Shown: positions 6,196 to 12,834 of the stretch, in pieces
Position numbering within the stretch: position 1 is the stretch's first letter
Layout: the number at the start of each line of letters is the position of its first letter
Source: a virus
Strand: one strand, 5' to 3'
IMG/VR virus record: IMGVR_UViG_3300020109_000029
Location: 1 to 51,875 of that record
Length of the DNA stretch: 51,875 bases
The notes under the pieces: generated by a model
The model's database searches: none
Seen by the model: the letters and a program-made list of their open reading frames with translations, nothing else
What the model was told of the DNA's origin: nothing
Made by a program: the position numbers and the translations under genes

Positions 6196-6966
6196 CCGAC
6201 CTCCTGTTCTATCCCGGCACCCACCAGGTCGGCGACGCCAAGCACTTCGACCGCGTCTGCATCAGCCGTAATCGCCTCGTCGGGCGCAAGAAGCCGGTCG
6301 AGTGCGACGATGTCCTGCTCGACTGCGCCGGGTTCACGACCATCGAGAAGCACGGTGGCTATCCGCACCCCCCGGAAGAGTGGGCGCGCGAGGTGCATCG
6401 CCTGAACTCGAACGGCATCCTCAAAATCACCGTCGTCGTGGCACAGGACTACATGTGCGAGCCCTGGATGCTCGCCAAGACCGGCCTGACGATCGAAGAC
6501 CATCAGCGCCTCACAATCGGCCGCTTCGACGCAGTCATTGCCGAACTGCACCGTCTCTACGATGGGCCGCCGCCCTTCGAGGTCATGCCGGTTCTGCAAG
6601 GCTTTGCGATCAGCGATTACCTTCGCCATATCGAAATGTATGGTGACCGCCTCACCCCCGGCATGTGGGTTGGCGTCGGCTCTGTCTGCAAGCGCCAGGG
6701 CGACCCGGCGATCATCGAGGACTTGCTTCTAGCCATTGCAGGAGTGCGGCCGGACCTCCGGCTGCACGGCTTTCGGTGTGAAGCTGACGGCACTCCGCAG
6801 TCCCATCGTTCGCCGGCTGCTCTACAGCGCGGACAGCATGGCCTGGTCCTTTGCAGCTCGGAAGCAGGGCCGCGACGGCAACGACTGGCGCGAAGCCAAG
6901 GCGTTCGAGGCGCGCGCTCTCGTCCCCAGTCGCGAGCCCGAGCAACTGCGATTGTTCTCGGCATGA
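6192..6966 (+). CDS. dpdA: DpdA-like DNA 7-deazaguanine transglycosylase, read through a +1 frameshift
   Basis: The first 194 codons encode a TGT-like barrel related to DpdA (MTDLLFYPGTHQ, LLDCAGFTTIEKHGGYPHPP, PVLQGFAISDYLRHIEMYG, WVGVGSVCKRQGDP, LRLHGF). DpdA enzymes exchange guanine in DNA for a 7-deazaguanine such as preQ0, protecting phage DNA from restriction. After GGC TTT at 6768-6773 the family sequence continues only in the +1 frame (GVKLTALRSPIVRRLLYSAD, ending EQLRLFSA at 6966), giving 257 residues. Unshifted translation runs to 7016 with an Arg/Ser-rich end. Either a one-base insertion or programmed +1 shifting on TTT CGG is involved. Confidence 0.75.
6771..6777 (+). promoter_or_regulatory. 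Candidate +1 ribosomal frameshift site in the DpdA-like gene
   Basis: The zero-frame codons are TTT CGG, and slipping one base forward gives TTC with GGT next, restoring the conserved HGFGVKLTAL reading. tRNA-Phe (anticodon GAA) pairs better with TTC than TTT, which favours the shift. The arrangement resembles the UUU CGU site of the influenza PA-X +1 shift. No stop codon sits in the A site. A simple sequencing or mutational insertion of one C is the alternative. Confidence 0.45.
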
Positions 6967-7012
6967 TCTCCACCAACAAACAGGTGGCCCCGCAAAGCGG
7001 CGGAGAGGGGCG

Positions 7013-8530
7013 ATGAAACCCAAGCTCCTCGACCTTTTCTCAGGCATCGGCGGCTTCAGCCTGGGCCTTGAGCGCGCAGGCTTCGAAACCGTGGCGTTTT
7101 GCGAGATCGCACCGTCGCCTCGTCACCTTCTGGCGACTCACTGGCCGAACGTCCCCTGCTTTGAAGACATCACGACGCTGACCGCTGAAATGGTTGGGCC
7201 TGTCGACGCAATCTGCGGCGGCTTCCCCTGTCAAGACATTAGCTTCGCCGGGAAGGGGGCGGGTTTGGCCGGCGAGCGCTCCGGCCTCTGGAGAGAATAT
7301 GCACGATTGGTTCGCGAGCTACGACCCCGCTACGTCATCGTGGAAAACGTCGCAGCGCTCCTTGGTCGAGGACTTGGAGACGTTCTCGGAGACCTGGCCT
7401 CGCTCGGGTACGATGCGTGGTGGGATTGCATACCAGCTTCCGCCGTTGGCGCCCCTCACCGCCGCGACCGGCTCTGGATTGTTGCCTACCCCGGAGGCGA
7501 GCAACACGAAGGCTACGGCGATGCGCTCCGGAGGGAGATCGCCGCGGGACTTTCTCGCGCCGCTGCCCTCGTGGCCCACACCGACGGCAATGGACGGCCG
7601 GCGCGGGAACAAGCCCCCGAGACCGTGGGATGCGGGAGTCTATTTGCCGCAAGCGGTAGCGATGTGGCCCACGCCGCGAGCGACAGACGGCTCAAAGGGC
7701 GGTCCAAACCAGAGAGGCAGCAAGGGCGACCTTGCCCTGCCGGCGGCGGTGCATCGCTGGCCTACTCCGACGTCCAGCATGGCGAAGGGGTCGTCTCCGG
7801 CGTCACTGACGAGGAAGGACGGACAGGACCGTTCGAACGATCGGTTGGACCACGCCATGCAGGCCCGCGAGGGCAGTGGTCAGCTGAACCCGACGTGGGT
7901 CGAACTCTTGATGGGTTTTCCCGCTGGCTGGACGAAACCTATGGAGACCCGGAAGCCCATAAGGTAATATTGGCTTATGCCAATGCCTCGGAGGCCGGAC
8001 CCCGAAAAGCACTGCGAGACCTGCGGGACCGCATTCGTGCGGAAGATGACCGGCGGGCGGCTGGAGGACCGGTCAGTGTTTCTCCGTCGGAGGTTCTGTT
8101 CGCTTTCGTGCGCGAACACGCGCGGCGAGCTGAAGAAGGGCTCACATCACTGGAGGGCGCGGCGCCACCGTCTGACGGCGTGCGAAGCCTGCGGGGAACG
8201 AAGGGCGCTGCACGTCCACCACTGCGACCAGGACGAGACGAACAACGAGCCGGCGAACCTTCAGACCCTCTGCAAGTGGTGTCACAACTTCTGGCACGCC
8301 ACGCAGAAGCGGCTTGGATTGCCTATCGCTGGCCGGATGCCCGCGCTTCGCAGCCTTGGGTCCACGGATGGGAAGACGGGGTCGGCCGCGTAGCGACCGC
8401 AGTGCCGGCCCGCGTCGACAAGCTCCACGGGCTGGGAAATGCCGTGGTTCCACTCATCCCGGAAATCCTAGGCAGAGCCATCCTAGCCGCACAGGAATCC
8501 ATCACCACCCCCCAATCGAGAGCAGCCTGA
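7013..8530 (+). CDS. C5-cytosine DNA methyltransferase with an internal HNH insertion
   Basis: A 505-residue protein; ATG 7013 follows GGAGAGGGG at 7002-7010. Visible motifs: I (DLFSGIGGFSLGL, 7-19), IV with catalytic Cys (GFPCQD, 70-75), VI (ENV, 111-113), VIII (RRDRLW, 150-155), and at the far end IX/X (VPARVDKLHGLGNAVVP, ending at about 480). A segment WSAEPDVGRTLDGF near 290 and another HGWEDGVGRVATAVP near 455 belong together in related enzymes but are separated here by about 140 residues, where an HNH gene lies in the +1 frame. The methyl frame stays open throughout. It would modify phage DNA against restriction. Confidence 0.85.
   Translation: MKPKLLDLFSGIGGFSLGLERAGFETVAFCEIAPSPRHLLATHWPNVPCFEDITTLTAEMVGPVDAICGGFPCQDISFAGKGAGLAGERSGLWREYARLVRELRPRYVIVENVAALLGRGLGDVLGDLASLGYDAWWDCIPASAVGAPHRRDRLWIVAYPGGEQHEGYGDALRREIAAGLSRAAALVAHTDGNGRPAREQAPETVGCGSLFAASGSDVAHAASDRRLKGRSKPERQQGRPCPAGGGASLAYSDVQHGEGVVSGVTDEEGRTGPFERSVGPRHAGPRGQWSAEPDVGRTLDGFSRWLDETYGDPEAHKVILAYANASEAGPRKALRDLRDRIRAEDDRRAAGGPVSVSPSEVLFAFVREHARRAEEGLTSLEGAAPPSDGVRSLRGTKGAARPPLRPGRDEQRAGEPSDPLQVVSQLLARHAEAAWIAYRWPDARASQPWVHGWEDGVGRVATAVPARVDKLHGLGNAVVPLIPEILGRAILAAQESITTPQSRAA
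7194..7967 (+). CDS. Overlapping +1-frame protein nested in the methyltransferase gene
   Basis: A 257-codon frame lies wholly inside the methyltransferase gene. It contains SYDPATSSWKTSQRSLVEDL, ETWPRSGTMRGGIAYQLPPL, repeated LPTPEAS/WPTPTAMDG/WPTPRATDG/WPTPTSS units and LNPTWVELLMGFPAGWT. From memory, proteins with this motif set are widespread in phage annotations next to or over cytosine methyltransferases, without known function. ATG 7194 is the first start; ATG 7299 with GGAGAG at 7290-7295 is an attractive alternative giving MHDWFASYD. Because the DNA is GC-rich, long chance frames are common, so the motifs, not the length, are the evidence. Confidence 0.5.
   Translation: MGLSTQSAAASPVKTLASPGRGRVWPASAPASGENMHDWFASYDPATSSWKTSQRSLVEDLETFSETWPRSGTMRGGIAYQLPPLAPLTAATGSGLLPTPEASNTKATAMRSGGRSPRDFLAPLPSWPTPTAMDGRRGNKPPRPWDAGVYLPQAVAMWPTPRATDGSKGGPNQRGSKGDLALPAAVHRWPTPTSSMAKGSSPASLTRKDGQDRSNDRLDHAMQAREGSGQLNPTWVELLMGFPAGWTKPMETRKPIR
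7977..8393 (+). CDS. HNH endonuclease embedded in the methyltransferase gene
   Basis: A 138-residue protein with two zinc sites and a clear HNH core: CETCGTAFVRK and CSLSCAN (residues 13-45), then CEACGERRALHVHHCDQDET, NNEPANLQTLCKWCHNFWH (69-107). The catalytic HH, Asn and final His are all present. It is in the +1 frame of the methyltransferase, nine bases after the stop of the overlapping frame at 7967, and ends inside the region encoding methyltransferase motif IX. It looks like a homing nuclease that landed in the variable region without closing the host frame. Confidence 0.8.
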   Translation: MPMPRRPDPEKHCETCGTAFVRKMTGGRLEDRSVFLRRRFCSLSCANTRGELKKGSHHWRARRHRLTACEACGERRALHVHHCDQDETNNEPANLQTLCKWCHNFWHATQKRLGLPIAGRMPALRSLGSTDGKTGSAA

Positions 8531-9109
8531 ATGACCGAGACAATGAAATCCGTAGAAGGTGGGGAGAAGCTTCAAACGCGCGAGCAAATGCTCGTCGACC
8601 TTTCCGCCCCCTCAGCCCAGCCCAGACCCCTAGAGCGGGGGGAGTTGGCGGAAGTCGGGCCGGAGACTTTCACCGTCGATGAACTGGCCCAAGAAATCCG
8701 GAGGGTGGACGGCAATCACGACCTTGGCGCGGGGGCCTTGGCCGAGGCTCTGACACCGTTCCTGCTCACCAAACTCGTGGCGTGTCGAAAGCTAGAGCGG
8801 ACATCAGTCCTAGCCGCCCTCGCCACCCAAGAGCGGGGAGAGCCATTCGGCTACTGGGTCCAACATACAGCGGCCGAGCCGGTCTTCCTGCGCCCGCCTG
8901 CTCACATTCCGTCGGGACCGAACTACCACGTCACGCCCCTCTACACCCACCCCGTCCAAGAGAGCCGGGGGGAAGTGGTCCTCGACGCTGCGGCGGTATA
9001 CCTGAGAGAGACCTACGGAAATTCCTATGGTCTAGACCATCCGGCCGACCGGGCCCGCATTTTCGCCGCCCTTCAGGACACCCCTCAAGCGTCGGAGGCG
9101 GGACGGTGA
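8531..9109 (+). CDS. Early phage protein, Ea22-like C-terminal motif
   Basis: A 192-residue protein starting directly after the methyltransferase stop. Residues 48-85 form a helical unit (FTVDELAQEIRRVDGNHDLG). Residues 102-143 carry GEPFGYWVQHT, then AEPVFLRPPAHIPSG and YHVTPLYTHPVQ, a short module that recurs at the ends of Ea22-type and related early phage proteins. A C-terminal helical stretch (DAAAVYLRETYGNSYGLDH) follows. Function unknown; it probably arose by shuffling of small modules. Confidence 0.55.
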   Translation: MTETMKSVEGGEKLQTREQMLVDLSAPSAQPRPLERGELAEVGPETFTVDELAQEIRRVDGNHDLGAGALAEALTPFLLTKLVACRKLERTSVLAALATQERGEPFGYWVQHTAAEPVFLRPPAHIPSGPNYHVTPLYTHPVQESRGEVVLDAAAVYLRETYGNSYGLDHPADRARIFAALQDTPQASEAGR

Positions 9110-9414
9110 CCATGCCTGACAAAGCCTATGGGGAGTTGATCGAGCGGTTGGAACGTCTGGTGCCCATACCCTCGACGCCTAGCCGAAGCGCATTCGGAAA
9201 GTTGGTCAATCCCGACGGCCCCGAAGCCGTCGCCGCCCTCCGCCAACTGAACGAGGAAGTCCGGGTTCGCGACCGCATCATCGCTCGCCTGGTGAACTGG
9301 ATCACCGAAGAGGCCGGCGCAGAGCTTCCCTTCACGGAGGGCGATGAAGCCGACGAAGCCTTGGCCGAACTGATAACCGCCCGCGAGAACCTCAAGGAGA
9401 CCTCCCATGGCTGA
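9106..9414 (+). CDS. Small early protein, unknown
   Basis: A 102-residue protein. GTG 9106 is chosen because GGAGG (9094-9098) is seven bases upstream and GTGA overlap is frequent here; ATG 9112 is the alternative. The sequence YGELIERLERLV resembles the N-terminal helix of the protein at 1017. A second helix (VAALRQLNEEVRVRDRIIAR) may form a coiled coil, and the C-terminal third is acidic. No function assigned. Confidence 0.55.
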   Translation: MTMPDKAYGELIERLERLVPIPSTPSRSAFGKLVNPDGPEAVAALRQLNEEVRVRDRIIARLVNWITEEAGAELPFTEGDEADEALAELITARENLKETSHG

Positions 9415-10288
9415 CGCCACCAACAGCGCCCCCGGTGTGGGGGAGGCCGCGAAGAACCTCGCCGAGATAGCAGCAGCAGTCGAGTTCGCTCCGGGCGACG
9501 GCCTGTCATTCCGGGAGGTGGGCGCGGTCAAGCTGGCCGCTGACATTCGCGCTGTCCTAGCCGCTCTCTCCCGCCCCCAGCCAGGGCCTACGAGGGAGGC
9601 TCTGAAAGCCGCTCTCGGCTGCATTCAGCCGAGGATCATTCCTACGGGCCGAGGCGGCGTGACGATCGGACTTGGCATGGATGGCGTGGATGAGGCGGCG
9701 GATCGTGTGTTTGCCCTCTTCTCCCCTCTAGGAGATCAGCCGACGGATTTGGGTGCATTCCGGGCTGACGCGCTCCATACCCAGCCGGGCGCCGAACAAG
9801 CTGTTCTAGGCTTGGAGGCAATCGCGCGTCAGGTGGAACGCTGGGCCTCCTTCGACCGCGAGGCTCGCGACCGAGAAGGGCTGACGACTACCGACGACAC
9901 GCACATCGTCGCGCCGCCGGTTTGGCCGACGCACGGTCAACTGCGGAACTGGGCGGGGCTTCTGCGCGAAGTCGGCTCGCGCCTGTCCGCCCTCAATCCC
10001 ACCGAGCGTGAGGACGGGCCGTGGGTAGGATGGCAGCCGATTGAAACGGCTCCGAAGGATGGGACGCGAATCTTCGTCTGGGCGGACGGCTACGAATGGC
10101 CGGAGGTAGTCGAGTGGCTGCCCTACGACGCCCGGATTGCCGAGGATGCGGGAGAAGCCGGATTCTGGACCTACGCCGAGACCTTGCTTGCTGATGCCAC
10201 AGATAGCTGCGGGTCGGAATATTGGAGCCACTGGATGCCCCTGCTCCCCGCCCCCTCCGCATCCCCTTCACCAGAAGGAGGGCGGTAG
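9407..10288 (+). CDS. Multi-module early protein with C-terminal DUF551 domain
   Basis: A 293-residue protein. The C-terminal 75 residues match DUF551: VGWQPIETAPKDGTRIFVWA, a variable middle, EYWSHWMPLLPAP. Two helical units precede it (VKLAADIRAVLAALSR at about 45-60 and LGLEAIARQVERWASF at about 132-147). DUF551 is common in phage early regions and has no established function. The gene end contains the first copy of an 18-base stem-loop/ribosome-binding repeat (10263-10280). Confidence 0.7.
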   Translation: MADATNSAPGVGEAAKNLAEIAAAVEFAPGDGLSFREVGAVKLAADIRAVLAALSRPQPGPTREALKAALGCIQPRIIPTGRGGVTIGLGMDGVDEAADRVFALFSPLGDQPTDLGAFRADALHTQPGAEQAVLGLEAIARQVERWASFDREARDREGLTTTDDTHIVAPPVWPTHGQLRNWAGLLREVGSRLSALNPTEREDGPWVGWQPIETAPKDGTRIFVWADGYEWPEVVEWLPYDARIAEDAGEAGFWTYAETLLADATDSCGSEYWSHWMPLLPAPSASPSPEGGR

Positions 10289-10498
10289 ATGGCTGATCTC
10301 AAGACGAGCGGACGCATCGAGGGCCTGAGAACGAAGATCGCGGCAATCATAGAACCCTCTGCCTTCCAGAGCCAACGCTGGCGTGGGCACCGCGCGATCA
10401 TGTTGAGGTATCAGGAAGACGCTCTCGCCAAGGCGGACGCCATCCTCGCCCTCTTCTCCCCTTCACCAGAAGGAGCCAAGCAAAGGGAAACAGAATGA
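10289..10498 (+). CDS. Small early protein, unknown
   Basis: A 69-residue basic helical protein starting directly after the DUF551 stop, with AGGAGGGCGGTAG upstream of ATG 10289. Residues 30-58 (WRGHRAIMLRYQEDALAKAD) suggest a helix pair. The segment AKADAILALFSPSPEG resembles FALFSPL in the preceding gene, hinting that the two share a duplicated module. It overlaps the next ATG by four bases. Confidence 0.5.
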   Translation: MADLKTSGRIEGLRTKIAAIIEPSAFQSQRWRGHRAIMLRYQEDALAKADAILALFSPSPEGAKQRETE

Positions 10499-10683
10499 GC
10501 GACAACACAGCCGAAGCCGTGGGGTTCGAGAAAGGCGAACTTCTTCGGAGGAAGAGCGGCGGGCTTTACACCTTCCTGCGCCCAGGGAGGCCTGGCTTTG
10601 TGTACGCGTTTTGCCATGAGCACCAATGCGAAGAGGCGTGGCCGGCCGACCATTTCACCCCCAAGCAAGGCGAAACAGAATGA
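10495..10683 (+). CDS. Small early protein, unknown
   Basis: A 62-residue protein with a compact beta-rich core (GELLRRKSGGLYTFLRP, GFVYAFCHEHQCEEAWPADH). It has one Cys-x-x-His and a second Cys that could bind metal. Its end (KQGETE) and its start (MSDN) lie in repeated junction elements. Coupled to both neighbours by ATGA overlaps. No function assigned. Confidence 0.5.
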   Translation: MSDNTAEAVGFEKGELLRRKSGGLYTFLRPGRPGFVYAFCHEHQCEEAWPADHFTPKQGETE

Positions 10684-10895
10684 GCGACAAGGCAGCAGAA
10701 GCCGTGGAGGTGATGAAACCCTGTCCGTTTTGCGGAACGACAGCGGGGCTTTACTTAGCTAGCCGGAGCCTCGGCGACGGAAAGCCCTATGCCATCGACT
10801 GCGTGGGCTGCGGCATAGAGTTCACGCCTCGCGACGGCATGGACGTAATCTCCGCATGGAACCGACGCACCCCCACGGAAGGGGAAACAGAATGA
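10680..10895 (+). CDS. Lar-like restriction alleviation family protein
   Basis: A 71-residue protein with the Lar-family pattern: KPCPFCGTTAGLYL, IDCVGCGIEF and a final helix DVISAWNRR. Two Cys-x-x-Cys pairs form a zinc ribbon. Rac-prophage Lar modulates host type I restriction; most phage members have no proven role. ATG 10680 sits in the repeated GAAACAGAATGAGCG junction. Confidence 0.75.
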   Translation: MSDKAAEAVEVMKPCPFCGTTAGLYLASRSLGDGKPYAIDCVGCGIEFTPRDGMDVISAWNRRTPTEGETE

Positions 10896-11089
10896 GCGCG
10901 GCGAACGACAACGGAGCGAAGATCTCGTACTCGTACCGTGAGGCCGTGGCCGCTACGGGCGCCAGCCGGAACACGCTCTCCAGAATGGTCGCGGCCGGTG
11001 AGATCGAGGCACGTCACCGCGGCCGGCGGGTTTTCATTCCGAGGGCCGAGCTGGAGCGCCATTTCGGGCCAATCGAAAGCGCTGCTTAG
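10892..11089 (+). CDS. Excisionase-like MerR/HTH_17 protein
   Basis: A 65-residue protein with a winged helix-turn-helix of the excisionase type: SYREAVAATGASRNTLSRMV, then AAGEIEARHRGRRVFIPRAE and a short C-terminal helix. Such proteins bend DNA at the attachment site and turn the integrase toward excision. It lies 265 bases upstream of the integrase start, with the attP-like region between them, supporting a Xis role. The stop codon (TAG) itself lies in the first TTAGGGCG repeat. Confidence 0.75.
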   Translation: MSAANDNGAKISYSYREAVAATGASRNTLSRMVAAGEIEARHRGRRVFIPRAELERHFGPIESAA

Positions 11090-11305
11090 GGCGCGATTTA
11101 GGGCGGGGCAGGGAAATGGCCCTCAAACGCCCGCCAACACTGATTACTTCGAATCCCCCCCTCTCCGCCACAGCCTTGCCTCTGAATGTCACCCCTTGCA
11201 CCCCAGCCCCCAGGCTGCGCAAGGATTTGCGCCTGAGGCCCGCCACGTCAGGGTTTCAATCGAGCCCGAGCTTTTAGGGCGGGATTTAGGGCGGCTTTAG
11301 GGTGG
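11086..11305 (+). repeat. TTTAGGGCG direct repeats flanking attP (candidate integrase arm sites)
   Basis: TTAGGGCG-type repeats occur at 11086-11093 and 11097-11106 on one side and at 11273-11282, 11285-11294 and 11296-11305 on the other. Adjacent copies are spaced 11-12 bases, about one helical turn. They flank the tRNA-Ser-like core at 11146-11170, as arm-type integrase sites flank the core in lambda and P4-type attP. Binding is inferred from position. Confidence 0.65.
11146..11170 (+). other. attP core matching a tRNA-Ser 3' end
   Basis: The bases ACTTCGAATCCC...CTCTCCGCCA match the T-loop, T-stem, acceptor strand and CCA of a bacterial tRNA-Ser, but no tRNA body lies upstream. Phages that integrate in a tRNA gene carry such a 3' fragment to restore the gene. 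Its place between excisionase and integrase, inside paired arm repeats, makes it the attachment core. One unbroken core shows the genome is in the excised or virion form. Confidence 0.8.
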
Positions 11306-11354
11306 CGACCGTTTCTGTCGTGCCTGTATGTTCTCCCTTCGTTCCGAGGGAGAC

Positions 11355-12539
11355 ATGGCGCGCAAGGTCGATCGACTTAACTGGAAGCAGGTCCAAGGCC
11401 TGAGGGAGCCGGGGCTTTATGCCGACGGCGCCGGCCTCTACCTGCGCATCGATCAGACCGGCTCACGCCGATGGGTCTGGATCTTCCAGTATGCGGGTCG
11501 GCGGCGGGAAATGGGCCTAGGAAGCGCCGACGGGCAGAAGTTGGCCGAGGTCCGCGAGAAGGCCGACGAGGCGAGAGCGGTGCTGAAGCAGGGTCTCGAC
11601 CCGATAGCCGAGCGCCGGAAGGCCAACGAGCCACCGCCGGACAATCGGTTCAGCACCGTGGCGACGGCCCTCATGGACAACCTGCAGGAAGGCTGGAAGT
11701 CGCCGAAGCAGCGAGGGCAGTGGGAGGCCTCCCTCAAGCAGCACGCGCCGAAGATCTGGGATGCAGACGTGCGGGCCGTTGATACGGAGATGGTCCTGGC
11801 TGCGCTCAAGCCGATCTGGTCGAAGAACCGGGAGACCGCTTCTCGGGTCAGGTCGCGGATAGAACGGGTGCTGAGCGCGGCCAAAGCTAGAGGCCTGAGG
11901 GAAGGGGAGAACCCGGCCCTCTGGCGCGGACACCTGGACCAGCTATTGACCCGCTCGAAGCAGGAGAAGGGTCACCATGCGGCCATGCCCTATGGCGATG
12001 TGCCGGGGTTTCTCGTGCGCCTGGCTGAGCGCGACAGCATATCGGCCAATGCGCTCCGCTTCCTGATCTTCACCGCCGCTCGGTCTGGAGAGGTGCGTGG
12101 CGCCACGTGGGACGAGATCGATGGAGACCTATGGGTCGTGCCGGCCGAACGTATGAAAGGCGGCCGAGAACATCGCGTGCCGCTGAACGAGGGCGCGCGG
12201 GGTGTCCTGGACGAGATCGACGAGACTCTGCGGCGAGGCCTGATCTTTCCCGGGCTGAAGGGACCGTTGTCCGACATGGCCTTGGCGATGGTGATGAGGA
12301 AGCTGGGAGTGGTTAACGCCACGCCGCATGGGTTTCGGTCGGCCTTCAAGGACTGGGCCGTCGATTGCACGTCGTTTTCCGACGAGATCAGCGAGGAGGC
12401 CCTGGCCCATACCGTCGGGTCGAAGGTCCGCCAGGCCTACCGCCGCGGCTCGGCCATGGAGAAGCGCCGGCTCCTGATGGCGGCATGGTCGGATCATTGT
12501 TTCGGCCGGGTCGGCAACGTCGTTCAGTTGAAAGCCTAG
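11355..12539 (+). CDS. int: Tyrosine integrase, P4/DUF4102 type
   Basis: A 394-residue recombinase. Residues 1-95 are the DUF4102-type N-terminal domain (YADGAGLYLRI, RRWVWIFQYAGRRREMGLGS). The middle is a SAM-like core-binding domain, and the C-terminal half holds the catalytic residues: Arg in TAARSGEVRGATW (about 242), HGFR (about 323-326), His in LAHTVGSKVRQAYRRG (about 351) and the Tyr in the same motif (about 361). ATG 11355 has GAGGGAG upstream; an in-frame ATG at 11328 lacks one. It integrates at the tRNA-Ser site. Confidence 0.93.
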   Translation: MARKVDRLNWKQVQGLREPGLYADGAGLYLRIDQTGSRRWVWIFQYAGRRREMGLGSADGQKLAEVREKADEARAVLKQGLDPIAERRKANEPPPDNRFSTVATALMDNLQEGWKSPKQRGQWEASLKQHAPKIWDADVRAVDTEMVLAALKPIWSKNRETASRVRSRIERVLSAAKARGLREGENPALWRGHLDQLLTRSKQEKGHHAAMPYGDVPGFLVRLAERDSISANALRFLIFTAARSGEVRGATWDEIDGDLWVVPAERMKGGREHRVPLNEGARGVLDEIDETLRRGLIFPGLKGPLSDMALAMVMRKLGVVNATPHGFRSAFKDWAVDCTSFSDEISEEALAHTVGSKVRQAYRRGSAMEKRRLLMAAWSDHCFGRVGNVVQLKA

Positions 12540-12540
12540 A

Positions 12541-12831
12541 ATGTCAGGCCGTCTCTGGTTCAAGCCGTCTCAGGTCGCGGACACGACGTTGGTCCAGGCC
12601 GTCTGCACGTCTCCGAGTTGCCTGGCGCGGCGAACGCTGAACATGCAGGCGATGGCGGCCGAGAGCTTCGACTATCCGCTGATCCAGATAGAGAAGAAGC
12701 TACGATGCAAGGGTAGGGGGCTGTGCGGGACCAAGCTGGAGTGTGGTGCGGCCGTTGAAATCTTCGTCTGGGCGCCGCCGTGTGACGGACCCGACGGGAT
12801 CCAGGAGCGCCGGCCGGTTCTGAAGTCCTGA
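12541..12831 (+). CDS. Small zinc-finger-like protein downstream of the integrase
   Basis: A 96-residue protein starting two bases after the integrase stop. Two cysteine pairs could bind zinc (CTSPSC near 22-27 and CKGRGLC near 56-62). The last third is Pro-rich. No family recognised. Its place in the lysogeny region suggests it may be made with the integrase, but no promoter is evident between them. Confidence 0.5.
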   Translation: MSGRLWFKPSQVADTTLVQAVCTSPSCLARRTLNMQAMAAESFDYPLIQIEKKLRCKGRGLCGTKLECGAAVEIFVWAPPCDGPDGIQERRPVLKS

Positions 12832-12834
12832 TCC

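Larger units (their letters stand above)
10263..10898 (+). repeat. Repeated gene-junction elements between small early genes
   Basis: Two families are visible. CCCCTTCACCAGAAGGAG occurs at 10263-10280 and 10458-10475; CCTTC and GAAGG can pair and would bury the AGGAG. GAAACAGAATGAGCG occurs at 10487-10501, 10672-10686 and 10884-10898, each time encoding the last codons of one gene (ETE) and the start MS of the next. The repeated junctions suggest small genes were added as cassettes. Confidence 0.75.

Noticed and set aside
6768-7016. Unshifted C terminus of the DpdA-like gene as the true end
   Set aside because: After 6773 that frame becomes Arg/Ser-rich with no family likeness, while the +1 frame continues the family sequence at once.
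11146-11170. A complete tRNA-Ser gene
   Set aside because: Only the T-arm and acceptor 3' strand with CCA are present; there is no anticodon arm or 5' half upstream, so it is an attP fragment.
11328-11354. Earlier integrase start at ATG 11328
   Set aside because: It adds nine residues without family likeness, and the ribosome-binding site GAGGGAG sits before ATG 11355.
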